A stretch of 49,572 nucleotides of DNA from Bacteroidales bacterium. GTDB taxonomy: Bacteria; Bacteroidota; Bacteroidia; Bacteroidales; VadinHA17. A model generated the notes under the pieces. The model had not been told where the DNA came from and made no database searches. It was given only the letters and a program-made list of their open reading frames with translations. The stretch is taken from positions 19,468-69,039 of the forward strand of contig PLMC01000031.1 of the NCBI GenBank assembly GCA_003141495.1, written 5' to 3'. The translations under genes and the position numbers were made by a program. Below are positions 16,481-26,323 of this stretch, piece by piece (the first letter of the stretch is position 1; every line of letters begins with the position of its first letter).

Positions 16481-16797
16481 ACATTAGAGATACAGAATTA
16501 GGATAAAACTATAAATTAATTATCTTGTACCAATAATTTGTTGATAAGGGATATTCCATTTACAAAAATTCTGGTAAATTCAAGATCGAACAATAAAAAG
16601 CGAGTCACTGCTGATACGTAATTTATCAATTAACAATTAAATAAGGATTTGCCACGAAAATTCGCAGTGTCCATGCGCCCTCTGCCCAGGCTACTTTTCA
16701 ATCAACATATTACAGATATCTATTGGAGTTACTCCGTGCTTATTGGCAATTGTCATTTGCACAGCATCGGAAGTCGACACCGGCGCTTATTATAAAT
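16481..16797. other. Intergenic region with a short coding scrap
   Basis: On the minus strand about 16692-16790 reads SDAVQMTIANKHGVTPIDIC and ends NMLIEK-stop, without start codon and preceded by a stop. It looks like the end of a lost gene that I cannot name. Nothing else is recognised. Confidence 0.3.
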
Positions 16798-17664
16798 TTA
16801 ATCTGCATATTTTTTCTTATAACCCAGAGGAGTTAGACCTGTTATTCTTTTGAATTGTTTTATGAAATATGAGACATTGGTGTATCCGCAAATGAAACAA
16901 ATTCTTTCAACAGGGAAATCTTCTTCCATCAATAAGCGACAAGCATGAGAGATTCTTATTTCGTTTAAGAGTTGAACAAATGTTTTATTGGTTCTTTTTT
17001 TAAAATACCTGCAAAATGAAGGTGTTGAGAGGCTAGCTATCGAGGCTACTTTCTCAAGGGTAATTTCCTGCTGGGAATTATTGATCACATACTTATAAAC
17101 TTTGTTGAGGCGTTCTGAGTCGCTCTCATTGATTGTGTTCTGAACAATCGGACTAGCCAGAACATGATAATCTTTTTTTGTGGCTATTATCTCAAGCATT
17201 GAAAGAAGGTTTGTAATGCGGTTAAACCCTACCGAACTACTAATAGATCTCATTAACGAAGAGACCTCAATACGGGTTTTTCCTGTCAGTTTGATCCCTC
17301 TTTGTGAAAGTTGAAATAATTTAAGGATACTTTTTGATTCGGGTAATTGCCAGAATTGCTCTCCGAATATTTCCTTTTTGAAGAGGATGAATATTACTTC
17401 GGAAAAGAGATTGCTGTTTCCCTTTATATATTTTTCATCGCTGTACCATAAGTGAGGCACATTCTGACCAATCATTACTAGTTCTCCTGGACCAAAGCGA
17501 TCTACTGAATCTCCGACAAACCGTGTGCCTGAACCGTGAATAACATACAGAATCTCAATTTCGGGATGAAACTGAAGCGGATTAGGGAAATATTGAAACT
17601 TCACTTGCTCCACATAAAATGAGTGGTTGATATTTGCCTCTATTTTTTGAAAGACAGGCTGCAT
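16798..17664 (-). CDS. AraC-family transcriptional regulator
   Basis: 288 residues. The N-terminal cupin part (about 15-100: QFHPEIEILYVIHGSGTRFV, FGPGELVMIGQNVPHLW) is the sugar-sensing fold of RhaS/RhaR-like regulators. The C-terminal ~100 residues are the AraC double HTH: EITLEKVASIASLSTPSFCR, YFKKRTNKTF, then ERICFICGYTNVSYFIKQFK and GLTPLGYKKKY. It is divergent from, and about 1 kb away from, the SusC gene, so it is the likely regulator of the polysaccharide cluster. No hybrid two-component sensor or ECF sigma/anti-sigma pair is present to take that role. Sequence and length fit the family well. Confidence 0.9.
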   Translation of the reverse strand: MQPVFQKIEANINHSFYVEQVKFQYFPNPLQFHPEIEILYVIHGSGTRFVGDSVDRFGPGELVMIGQNVPHLWYSDEKYIKGNSNLFSEVIFILFKKEIFGEQFWQLPESKSILKLFQLSQRGIKLTGKTRIEVSSLMRSISSSVGFNRITNLLSMLEIIATKKDYHVLASPIVQNTINESDSERLNKVYKYVINNSQQEITLEKVASIASLSTPSFCRYFKKRTNKTFVQLLNEIRISHACRLLMEEDFPVERICFICGYTNVSYFIKQFKRITGLTPLGYKKKYAD

Positions 17665-17918
17665 GTTAAAATTGTGTTATTATTGGATAAAATATTTCTA
17701 TTCGGATATTTTATAATAGGATATCTTTGGTTTGTGTGTTTATAATAATTCAGTAAATTATATTTATTTCTAGTATTTTATTAAAATCTGCACAGTTGTA
17801 AAAATAATATATAAATGACAATTTTTTATAATGAGAGTAAGAAATCATTTATTAAAAATATATATAATATCACTAATGTCCGATTAATACCAACTGATTT
17901 TCAGTTGTGTATAATATA

Positions 17919-18141
17919 GTTCTTTGACATCTTTGTAATCTTAATTTGTAATTGGCTCTTTTAAAGGTGTTTTGTCCAAAATTTTGGAATACTTAAAATC
18001 TGTAAAATTTCGTAGATTGAACGTTCTACTTTCAATCTGTTACTTATTATTGTCAGTAGATATAGGTCTCTGGTTAGTTTGGTTAGTAAATTAGGGTTTT
18101 GAGTGAAGTGCTAAAACATTATTAGCACTTCACATTTTTTT
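17919..18141 (+). ncRNA. Candidate structured non-coding RNA or decoupled leader
   Basis: The segment starts with GTTCTTTGACAT (17919-17930), a boxA-like sequence of the kind seen in Bacteroidota leader regions. It contains a hairpin AGATTGAA / TTCAATCT (18014-18038) and ends with a 12-bp perfect terminator. No open frame with coding character lies inside. The terminator is 550 bp before susC, so this could be a separate small RNA or a strongly attenuated leader. No promoter is proved. Confidence 0.3.
18103..18141 (+). terminator. Strong rho-independent terminator
   Basis: A perfect 12-bp stem, GTGAAGTGCTAA / TTAGCACTTCAC, with a 7-base loop, is followed by ATTTTTTTG. It is by far the clearest terminator in the window, although no gene precedes it on this strand. 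Confidence 0.8.
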
Positions 18142-18692
18142 GAAAATATGAAAGTGCATATTTGTTTACCTTTAAGTTGTCCAAACATCATACAAGTAAG
18201 TTGATTCCAACATTAGAAGAACTTAACATATTTGTTCCCTTAATACATTTCAACTAACCTATCAAGCACTCTTTGAGGTAAAAAATCTGTAAGTTGAGCG
18301 AAGACATATTTGGCTTGATTCATGGTTTTTTGCTTTTGATAAAGCTAAAACCAGTATTTTCATTCCAAATCATCACGCACCAAATAAACGCTACAACCTC
18401 GATGTATAAATGATTTCAAAGAGTTATATTTAATTTTTAGTGGACTCTGATAATATAATATCATTATAAATAGAAGTATATAGAACAGCCTTTTGAGGTA
18501 CATTAAACAAACTGCAAAAACTATATGTAAAGCTTATTAAATCTGTATGCCTATGAAACAGGACCTGACTTGAGCCTAACAAAAAGCAGGAAAGTCTTGT
18601 CCGACCTTCCTGCAAATAATAGAATACATTTAAACTCATGCAAATATGAGTATAATGCAAATCTTAATTAAATTTTAAAATTATTCAAATCT

Positions 18693-21600
18693 ATGAAAAA
18701 ATTCAATATTTTACAATATGCAACTTTATTAATAAGAAGTTGTTCGAAAAAAACCTTCAGAATCATAAGACTCACAACTCTTCTTTTAAGCGTGACTGTT
18801 TTTAATGTTTTTGGAGGTACTACAGATTCAGATTATACAAATCTGAATCTTAACAAAGAAAAAGATCCGGCAGCAATCATGCAGCAGAATAGAATTACCG
18901 GAACTGTTACCGATGAAAAAGGAAATCCTTTGCCAGGTGTAAACGTAGTTCTTACCGGAACAACTCAGGGTTCGACAACTGATATTGATGGTAAATATAG
19001 CATTAATATTTCCAATGGAGCCAAGAGTCTGACTTTCTCATTTATTGGGATGAAATCACAGGAAGTTAGTATCGGTGCACTTACCCAAATCAATGTAACT
19101 ATGACTGAGTCGGCATTTGGTCTGGAAGATGTTGTTGTTATAGGTTATGGAACTATTAAAAAAAGTGATTTGACTGGTGCCGTTGGTGTTATTAAAAGTG
19201 ATGTTATTAGCAACCGGAAGGACATACAAATTTCTCAGGCTTTGCAGGGAACGATGCCTGGACTTATGGTCACTAGAGATAACACTGACCCTGGCTCAAC
19301 TGCAACGTTACGTATTAGGGGAATTACTACCATTGGAGATAGTAATCCACTTATCATTATTGATGGCGTACCAGGTGGCAGTATCGATGATGTGAATCCC
19401 AATGATATTGAAAGTATCTCTGTGCTTAAAGATGCAGCTTCAGCTTCAATTTATGGATCACGTGCTGCTGCCGGGGTTATCCTACTAACTACAAAGAGGG
19501 CAAAATCAGGAGATTTAAAGCTTGAGTACAATTATGAATTTGGATTTGAAAAACCAACAGAAATGCCTAAGTATGTCGGAGCAGTTCGTTATATGCAGAT
19601 GTTAAACGAATTACGCTGGAACGATAACAATAATATAGTAGGAGGGGAATATTCCACCTTCACACAAGATATTATAAATAATTATTCATCATTGCATACT
19701 GAGAATCCCGATCTCTATCCAGATGTAAATTGGCTTAATCTTATTTTAAAAGACAATGCATTAAGACAAAGTCATTTCTTAAATATAAGTTCCGGCTCAA
19801 AACTAATCAAGACTAAAGCATCTCTAGCTTATGATGAAATTGGAGGCCTTTATATGATGAAAGATTTTAAAAGGTTCACAGTACGTGTTAATAATGATAT
19901 AACAATTAATAAGTATTTATCTGCTTCTCTTGATTTTTATGCGAAAAGGGAAATATCAAATAATCCGAGTGTGGATCCTATTTATTATGGCCGTCTTACA
20001 CCTAATATATATGCTCCCGAATGGTCAGATGGTCTTGTCGCAGAAGGAAAAACGGGGTCAAATATTTATGGAGAACTCAAATATGGTGGCTTCAAAAATT
20101 ACTGGGATAATCAATTAGGGGGGAAAATTTCAATAAATCTTGAGCCATTTAATGGCCTGAAGTTCTCAGCAGTTTTATCGCCACAATTTTCTTATTATAA
20201 AGGGAAAGAATTTAGAAAAAAGATACAATATACTGCCTATGATAATCCTAATGTCTTAGTGGGAACACTGGTAAGTTTAATCGATAATAATGCTTCTACT
20301 AATTTAAATGAAATCAGAAATGATAATTATAATGTAACGTTACAATTACTTGCAAATTACACTAAATCTTTTGGGAATCATAATATGAATGCAACATTTG
20401 GATACGAAAATTACTATGCTTCTTATGAAAGCCTTAGTGCTTATAGCAACAACTTTACATTATCAAATTATCCTTACCTAGATTTGGGGAATACAAATTT
20501 CTTGCAAAACACTGGTAGCGCTTACGAAAATGCTTATCGGTCCTTTTTCGGGCGCATCCTGTACAATTATAAAAATAAATATTTATTACAAGGAAATGTT
20601 AGAACAGATGGATCTTCTCGCTTTTATAAAGATTATCGTTGGGGAATTTTTCCTTCTGTTTCTGCAGGTTGGGTGCTTTCAGAAGAAACTTTTATGAAAA
20701 ATTCCCCAATCTTTTCATTCCTGAAATTAAGAGGATCATGGGGAACCCTTGGTAATGACCGAATTGGAAATTATCCGTATCAATCAGCAATATCTTTTCA
20801 TAATGCTTTGATGTATAATGGGAGCAACGTTTCATCGGTTCAAACATCATCCCAAGATACATATGCTATAAAAGATATTTCTTGGGAAACTACTAGATCA
20901 TTAGATTTTGGCATCGATGTAAACTTTTTCAAAAATAAACTTAATTTTTCTGGCGATTACTATAAAAAAGTAACTAAAGATATGCTCTTAGCTCTTGAAA
21001 TTCCAGATTATATCGGATTTAACAATCCGGACCAAAATACTGGAAAAATGGTTACTACAGGTTGGGAAATTAGTTTAGGATGGAATGATAAAATTGGGGA
21101 ATTAGTAGGATACTCCGTATCAGCAAATCTTTCAGATTCCAGATCGATTATGGGAGACTTAGGCGGTATCCAATTTCTTGGAGACCAAGTCAAATATAAA
21201 GGGAGTGAATACAACGAATGGTATGGTTACATATCCGAAGGGCTATATCAAACCCAAGATGATGTTAATAATTCTGCCAAGATAAACGCGAGTGTTAAAC
21301 CTGGAGATATTAAATATAAAGACACTAGTGGACCCAACGGAGTGCCAGATGGGATAATCAATAACTATGATAAGGTATTATTAGGAGGATCTTTGCCTCG
21401 TTATTTGTACGGCGGGAATATCAGTCTTAATTATAAAAATTTCGATTTCTCACTAGGATTTCTAGGGATTGGCAAACAAAATGTTCGTTTATCTTCATTA
21501 ATGGTCCAGCCTTTTTTGCAGCAATTTGGGAATGCTCCAGAACTTATTGATGGTAACTATTATAGTATTTATAATACTGAAGTTCAAAATCTTGCGGCCA

Positions 21601-21881
21601 AGTACCCCAGATTATCCTTTATTGGCGCTACTAATAATTATGTCATGTCTGATTATTGGCTGTTTAACGGAGCTTATTTTAGATTAAAAAACATATCACT
21701 AGGATATACAATACCTCAGCAGATAACTGAAAAATTACATATTATGAGTGTTAGGATTTATAGTTCTGTATCCGATTTGTTATCTATAAATAAATATCCA
21801 AAGGGATGGGATCCCGAAGTTACCGTTTCTGGCTATCCAGTTACAACCTCATTTATTTTTGGCTTATCTATTAAATTTTAA
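18693..21881 (+). CDS. susC: SusC/RagA-family TonB-linked outer-membrane transporter
   Basis: 1062 residues, the usual size. An N-terminal signal (membrane stretch about residues 28-41) is followed by a carboxypeptidase-like regulatory domain (NRITGTVTDEKGNPLPGVNV, about 66-150). Then come the SusC transition EDVVVIGYGTIKKSDLTGAV, the plug (QALQGTMPGLMVTR, LRIRGITTIGDSNPLIIIDG, VLKDAASASIYGSRAAAGV) and a long beta-barrel ending in FIFGLSIKF. SusC proteins take up oligosaccharides across the outer membrane with energy from TonB, with SusD as the lid. The SusD gene follows after 12 bp. Extra positively charged residues precede the hydrophobic core of the signal; the ATG at 18693 is preceded by an AT-rich leader. 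Confidence 0.95.
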   Translation: MKKFNILQYATLLIRSCSKKTFRIIRLTTLLLSVTVFNVFGGTTDSDYTNLNLNKEKDPAAIMQQNRITGTVTDEKGNPLPGVNVVLTGTTQGSTTDIDGKYSINISNGAKSLTFSFIGMKSQEVSIGALTQINVTMTESAFGLEDVVVIGYGTIKKSDLTGAVGVIKSDVISNRKDIQISQALQGTMPGLMVTRDNTDPGSTATLRIRGITTIGDSNPLIIIDGVPGGSIDDVNPNDIESISVLKDAASASIYGSRAAAGVILLTTKRAKSGDLKLEYNYEFGFEKPTEMPKYVGAVRYMQMLNELRWNDNNNIVGGEYSTFTQDIINNYSSLHTENPDLYPDVNWLNLILKDNALRQSHFLNISSGSKLIKTKASLAYDEIGGLYMMKDFKRFTVRVNNDITINKYLSASLDFYAKREISNNPSVDPIYYGRLTPNIYAPEWSDGLVAEGKTGSNIYGELKYGGFKNYWDNQLGGKISINLEPFNGLKFSAVLSPQFSYYKGKEFRKKIQYTAYDNPNVLVGTLVSLIDNNASTNLNEIRNDNYNVTLQLLANYTKSFGNHNMNATFGYENYYASYESLSAYSNNFTLSNYPYLDLGNTNFLQNTGSAYENAYRSFFGRILYNYKNKYLLQGNVRTDGSSRFYKDYRWGIFPSVSAGWVLSEETFMKNSPIFSFLKLRGSWGTLGNDRIGNYPYQSAISFHNALMYNGSNVSSVQTSSQDTYAIKDISWETTRSLDFGIDVNFFKNKLNFSGDYYKKVTKDMLLALEIPDYIGFNNPDQNTGKMVTTGWEISLGWNDKIGELVGYSVSANLSDSRSIMGDLGGIQFLGDQVKYKGSEYNEWYGYISEGLYQTQDDVNNSAKINASVKPGDIKYKDTSGPNGVPDGIINNYDKVLLGGSLPRYLYGGNISLNYKNFDFSLGFLGIGKQNVRLSSLMVQPFLQQFGNAPELIDGNYYSIYNTEVQNLAAKYPRLSFIGATNNYVMSDYWLFNGAYFRLKNISLGYTIPQQITEKLHIMSVRIYSSVSDLLSINKYPKGWDPEVTVSGYPVTTSFIFGLSIKF

Positions 21882-21893
21882 ATTGTAATAATT

Positions 21894-23579
21894 ATGAAAA
21901 TTAAAATATTTATAATTCTGTCAGTCCTTTTAGCATTTGTTGCATGTACTGAACTGAATTTAAATCCTTTGTCAGAAGGATCAAGTGAAAACTGGTATAG
22001 TGATGAAACCGAAATTGAAATGTCACTTGCCAATTTATATAGAATTGATTTTTGGCCAGTTGACGATGATGCATGGACTGATGACTGGACATTTCGAGGA
22101 TTAACAAATCCAATCACCGATGGTACTATAGATGGAACTTGGAGTACTCTTATTACTTTATGGGATAATCATTATAAAGCTATTGCCTGTGCCAATACGA
22201 TTTTAGAAAATTTGGACAAATCAAAAGGTATTATTCCAAACGAATTATTAAATCAATATGCTGGTGACGCTCGTTTTAATCGCGCAACTCAATATGCTAA
22301 ACTGATTTCTAAATGGGGTGATGTAGTTTTTTATACTAGTAATCTAGGCCTGAAAGAATCATTCACTATGAAAAGGACTGATAAGAATACTATCCTTCAG
22401 TCAATTTATCAAGATTATGATTCTGCTTATTCATATTTACCACTTAGTTACGGAAGTTCCCAAAATAAAAGAGCTACGAAAGGAGCTGCCTTGGCCATGA
22501 AAGCTCGTATTGCTTTGTATATGGGCGATTATGAAACTGCCAGTAATGCATCTAAAGCCTGTATGGATTTGGGAATATATCAGCTCTACCCTGATTTTAG
22601 AAATTTGTTCTTATCTCCGGGTAAAAATTCTTCAGAAATAATTTTTGCAATTCCAAGATCAGTGGCATTAGGTAGTTATATTTCAACGCCAAGCTACCTT
22701 CCTCGAAATTTCGGAGGATATATACAGCTCGATCCATCATGGGACCTGCTTTGTTCTTTCCTTTGCATCGATGGCTTACCTATTGATAAATCTCCGCTTT
22801 ATAATCCTCGCGAACCATTCAAAAATATAGATCCTCGTTGTACAAAAACTATTGTTGAGTTTCAGACAAATTTTCTGGGTATCATGTATCAACCACATCC
22901 GGATTCTTTAACCTGTTATGATTTCTTAACCGGCAAATATATTAAGAATAATGATACCCGTGCCAATGCTCAATATGCCTCTTATAATGCATTAGCATGG
23001 AAAAAATGGATCGATGAAAAATGGACGGATGATTACTTGGCTGATCCAGATGAAATTATTATGCGATATGCCGATGTACTATTAATGTATGCTGAGGCCA
23101 AAATTGAACTGAATGAAATTGATGCCTCGGTACTAAAAGCGATCAACCAGGTACGAGCAAGAGCATATGGAGTCGATGTTAATATGACCTCAGCTTATCC
23201 GGCTGTAACAAGTACAGATCAGACTGGATTGCGCAAGATAGTTCGCATTGAAAGGCGTATGGAATTTGCTTGGGAAGGTATTCGCTATATGGATATTATC
23301 CGATGGAAATTGGCTGAGAAAGTATTGAATCTTCCAAATTATGGCATGCTTGATGTAGCGGCATTAAGAACGAAAGTGGTTAATATGGGATTATGGTTTT
23401 TCCCTAATACTCCACAAATTGATAATGATGGTGTCGCCGATTTTTCACCAATATATAATGCAGGTCTTATTAAACTATTAGGATTCAGGACATTTTACTC
23501 GAACAAACAATATCTTTGGCCAATTCCATCGAAAGAGATTTTAATTAATGCAAATCTGACACAGAATCCAAATTATTAA
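21894..23579 (+). CDS. susD: SusD/RagB-family glycan-binding lipoprotein
   Basis: 561 residues. The lipoprotein signal is MKIKIFIILSVLLAFVACTE with cysteine 18. The body has the SusD TPR-type pattern (LITLWDNHYKAIACANTILE, ATKGAALAMKARIALYMGDY) and the C-terminal signature with ADVLLMYAEAKIELNEIDAS, NQVRARAYG and RRMEFAWEGIRYMDIIRWK, ending in WPIPSKEILINANLTQNPNY. SusD sits on the cell surface above SusC and helps capture the glycan. The gene is 12 bp after susC, clearly one operon. The tryptophan-rich N-terminal part may reflect a sugar-binding face, but specificity cannot be read from sequence. Confidence 0.95.
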   Translation: MKIKIFIILSVLLAFVACTELNLNPLSEGSSENWYSDETEIEMSLANLYRIDFWPVDDDAWTDDWTFRGLTNPITDGTIDGTWSTLITLWDNHYKAIACANTILENLDKSKGIIPNELLNQYAGDARFNRATQYAKLISKWGDVVFYTSNLGLKESFTMKRTDKNTILQSIYQDYDSAYSYLPLSYGSSQNKRATKGAALAMKARIALYMGDYETASNASKACMDLGIYQLYPDFRNLFLSPGKNSSEIIFAIPRSVALGSYISTPSYLPRNFGGYIQLDPSWDLLCSFLCIDGLPIDKSPLYNPREPFKNIDPRCTKTIVEFQTNFLGIMYQPHPDSLTCYDFLTGKYIKNNDTRANAQYASYNALAWKKWIDEKWTDDYLADPDEIIMRYADVLLMYAEAKIELNEIDASVLKAINQVRARAYGVDVNMTSAYPAVTSTDQTGLRKIVRIERRMEFAWEGIRYMDIIRWKLAEKVLNLPNYGMLDVAALRTKVVNMGLWFFPNTPQIDNDGVADFSPIYNAGLIKLLGFRTFYSNKQYLWPIPSKEILINANLTQNPNY

Positions 23580-23953
23580 TCCTAATGTTTTATTGATCAG
23601 CATTTTGTGCAATCAATGGAACCGATATTAGTCGATACACTATATAAATGAATCGGTCAAAAATATTTCAATAAATGTTTCCCGAATGAATGTAATTACC
23701 ATTATTGGAAGCGAACAAAGAAATGGATGCCTGATCCTACTGATATGGTAGGTACATTCTTTATAATTTTATTTATATAGAAAATCATTATCAAAAGGAA
23801 CTATTACTTTATCTATATTTCATAAAATAGCATAAAAAGAATGGCTTGTAAAGACAATAGATAGGAATTATCATATGTAGACAATTATTAAATCAAGCTA
23901 AAGGTTAGTTTATGATTATTTTTTAAAAATGTAATTAATTTTAATATTAAAAG
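23580..23953. other. Intergenic gap between susD and the oxidoreductase gene
   Basis: No gene or clear hairpin seen. AT-rich sequence before 23954 could hold a separate promoter for the downstream genes. Confidence 0.4.
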
Positions 23954-25831
23954 ATGAAAAGGATAAAAAGGGTATTTTTCCTCATTATGATCACGATTTC
24001 AGGATTGGTGCAGGGACAAATTAAATCAGTACTTGTTGAGGCTGAAAGTTTCGACCAAACTGGGGGTTGGGTGGTCGATCAGCAGTTTATAGGCCAGATA
24101 GGTTCGTCGTACCTAATGGCACACGGTATGGGTGTCCCAGTTACAGATGCAGTCACTGAAGTTAAATTCCCCCGTGCAGGAGAATATCAGGTTTTTGTGC
24201 GTACTTTCAATTGGACATCGCCTTGGTTTAAAGGTGAAGGTCCTGGAAAATTTCAATTACTTGTCGACGGAAACATAGCCGACAATATCTTGGGTACTAA
24301 AGGATCTACTTGGATATGGCAGGATGCAGGGAAAGTTATCATTCATGGGAAAACTGCTCGGGTATTTCTTCACGACTTAACTGGGTTCGACGGTCGATGC
24401 GATGCTATTTATTTTACTACCGGAACAACTCCACCTCCCGATGACCTTGTTTCCCTTTCAAAATTCCGAAAAAAAATGTTAAAAATCCCTGCAAAGCCCA
24501 TTAGTGCTGGTAGGTATGATCTCGTGGTTGTCGGTGGTGGTATGGCTGGAATTTGTGCTGCCATTTCAGCCGCTCGGCTTGGGTTGAAAGTGGCGCTGAT
24601 ACAGGACCGTCCGGTACTAGGGGGTAATAATAGTTCAGAAGTACGTGTCCTGCTCGGTGGGCAAATAAATATCGGTCCCTACCCGAAACTTGGAGATGTG
24701 GTAAAGGAAATCGGGCCAGTAAATGGCGGTTTTTCTCTTCCGGCTGAAGCTTACGAAGATGATAAAAAACTGAAGGCAGTAGAGGCGGAATCCAACATTT
24801 CCCTATTCCTTAATTACCATGCTTTTAATATTGAAAAGAAGGGAACTGAGATTTCAAAAGTCTATGTTCGACATATCGAAACCGGAAAGGAGTTGAGTTT
24901 TTCTGCGCCATTATTTGCAGATTGCACCGGTGATGGAACTATCGGATTTCTGGCCGGCGCTGATTTTTCTATGGGACGTGAGAGCAAAGCTGAATTCAGC
25001 GAATCACTTGCACCAGAGACAGCTGATAAAATGACTATGGGATCATCGGTACAATGGTACTCTGTAGAAGAAAACGAAAGTAAATATTTTAAAGATGAAA
25101 CTGGGGGAACCCCATTTCCGATATTTCAGTATGGGATTAAATTCAATGAGGAGAATTGCCAGAAAGTTAAAAGTGGTCCATGGTATTGGGAAACAGGAAT
25201 GAATTTAGACCAAATCAATGATTTTGAACGCATACGCGACTATGGTATGTTAGTAATCTATTCCAATTGGTCATTCCTGAAAAACTATAGCAAGACAAAA
25301 GAAGAGTATCGTAAAAGTCGCTTAAATTGGGTTGCTTATGTCGCTGGGAAACGAGAATCACGAAGATTGCTGGGTGATCTGATTATGACAGAGCAAGACT
25401 TAATTGATTCTGTTATTTATCCTGACGCTTCGGTAACCACATCATGGTCTATTGATCAACATTTTCCCGACCCCAAAAATACAGAAAATTTTCCAGGGAA
25501 AGAATTCATAGCGATATCAAAGGCATTGTCTCATACCATTTATTACCCTATTCCATATCGATGTCTATATTCCCGTAATGTTAGCAACCTATTTATGGCA
25601 GGTCGTGATATTAGTGTCACTCATATCGCATTAGGAGCAGTCCGTGTCATGCGCACTACCGGAATGATGGGTGAAGTTGTTGGTATGGCAGCATTCGTAG
25701 CGATAATGAATAAAACCACTCCACGCGATGTCTATCAAAATCATCTGGAAGAACTCAAAACACTAATGAAAAAAGGTATTGGAAAAGAAGGCACTTATCC
25801 CTTACAAGATTATCATTGGTCACATTACTAA
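23954..25831 (+). CDS. Secreted FAD-dependent oxidoreductase with N-terminal binding module
   Basis: 625 residues. After a signal peptide (about 1-22, ending VQG), residues 25-155 form a beta-rich module of golvesin/CBM type (VLVEAESFDQTGGWVVDQQF, LLVDGNIADN, DAIYFTTG). From 188 a Rossmann FAD domain begins: YDLVVVGGGMAGICAAISAA, with GGGMAG at 194-199. DRPVLGGNNSSEVRV and, near the end, SNLFMAGRDISVTHIALGAV follow. This matches FAD_oxidored (PF12831) proteins frequent in Bacteroidota sugar clusters. The substrate is probably a sugar or modified sugar, oxidised in the periplasm; this is inference from the signal and from the neighbouring glycosidases. I see no frame damage. Confidence 0.85.
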   Translation: MKRIKRVFFLIMITISGLVQGQIKSVLVEAESFDQTGGWVVDQQFIGQIGSSYLMAHGMGVPVTDAVTEVKFPRAGEYQVFVRTFNWTSPWFKGEGPGKFQLLVDGNIADNILGTKGSTWIWQDAGKVIIHGKTARVFLHDLTGFDGRCDAIYFTTGTTPPPDDLVSLSKFRKKMLKIPAKPISAGRYDLVVVGGGMAGICAAISAARLGLKVALIQDRPVLGGNNSSEVRVLLGGQINIGPYPKLGDVVKEIGPVNGGFSLPAEAYEDDKKLKAVEAESNISLFLNYHAFNIEKKGTEISKVYVRHIETGKELSFSAPLFADCTGDGTIGFLAGADFSMGRESKAEFSESLAPETADKMTMGSSVQWYSVEENESKYFKDETGGTPFPIFQYGIKFNEENCQKVKSGPWYWETGMNLDQINDFERIRDYGMLVIYSNWSFLKNYSKTKEEYRKSRLNWVAYVAGKRESRRLLGDLIMTEQDLIDSVIYPDASVTTSWSIDQHFPDPKNTENFPGKEFIAISKALSHTIYYPIPYRCLYSRNVSNLFMAGRDISVTHIALGAVRVMRTTGMMGEVVGMAAFVAIMNKTTPRDVYQNHLEELKTLMKKGIGKEGTYPLQDYHWSHY

Positions 25832-26323
25832 ATGTAAAGTCAGTAAAATTTAAAATAGTCAATATTTCCATAAAAAAGGTCATGCTCTAATCGTGGTTAA
25901 TCACCACAGATGAAATAAATATCAATGTATAAATACAAACATTTGTTACCTTATACATACGGATGAAATTTTATCTTCTATCTGTTTTCAATATGTTGAT
26001 AATATTGATATTGTGTAACTTAATAATTATTTACAAATGGGGAAAATATTGGTGTTTATCATTACCTTAATAGTTGCAGATAATGTTTTTATACAGGGGG
26101 AAAATATTGATGTAAAAGGACCTGAGAAAATACACCTGCCTAGTACTGCCTCTTTTACGATAATCATACTATGCCTACGTTTTGTAATGGATATTCTCTG
26201 GTAGTTTTTGAATAAAATCAGGCATCAAAATTTACAGGAGATGAATCCTGGTCTAACAGGATCTTTTTTAAAAAGAGTATTTTGAGCAGTATTAAATTCT
26301 AATGAATTTTAAATAATTAAAAA
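25832..26323. other. Intergenic region with a gene remnant
   Basis: It contains the broken short frame described at 26037-26215. The other parts show no gene; an AT-rich stretch precedes the GH29 start. Confidence 0.4.
26037..26215 (+). pseudogene. Remnant of a secreted protein gene
   Basis: From the ATG at 26037 a signal-peptide-like start reads MGKILVFIITLIVADNVFIQ and continues to about codon 41, after which the sense-making frame seems to shift: SFYDNHTMPTFCNGYSLVVF ends at a TAA at 26213-26215. The original gene cannot be named. It is a small scar between two intact PUL genes. Confidence is low because the region is short. Confidence 0.3.

Larger units (their letters stand above)
17665..18692. 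other. Long intergenic region between the AraC regulator and SusC
   Basis: A 1-kb stretch without a convincing gene. It holds a candidate structured transcript (17919-18141) and an imperfect hairpin at about 18587-18614 (GCAGGAAAG ... CCTTCCTGC). A minus-strand frame at 18430-18660 has no motif and composition like its surroundings. Regulatory sites for both flanking genes are expected here, but I cannot define an operator. Confidence 0.5.

Noticed and set aside
18430-18660. Minus-strand frame of 76 codons upstream of susC
   Set aside because: No motif, cysteine-rich random composition, and it would occupy the promoter region of susC.
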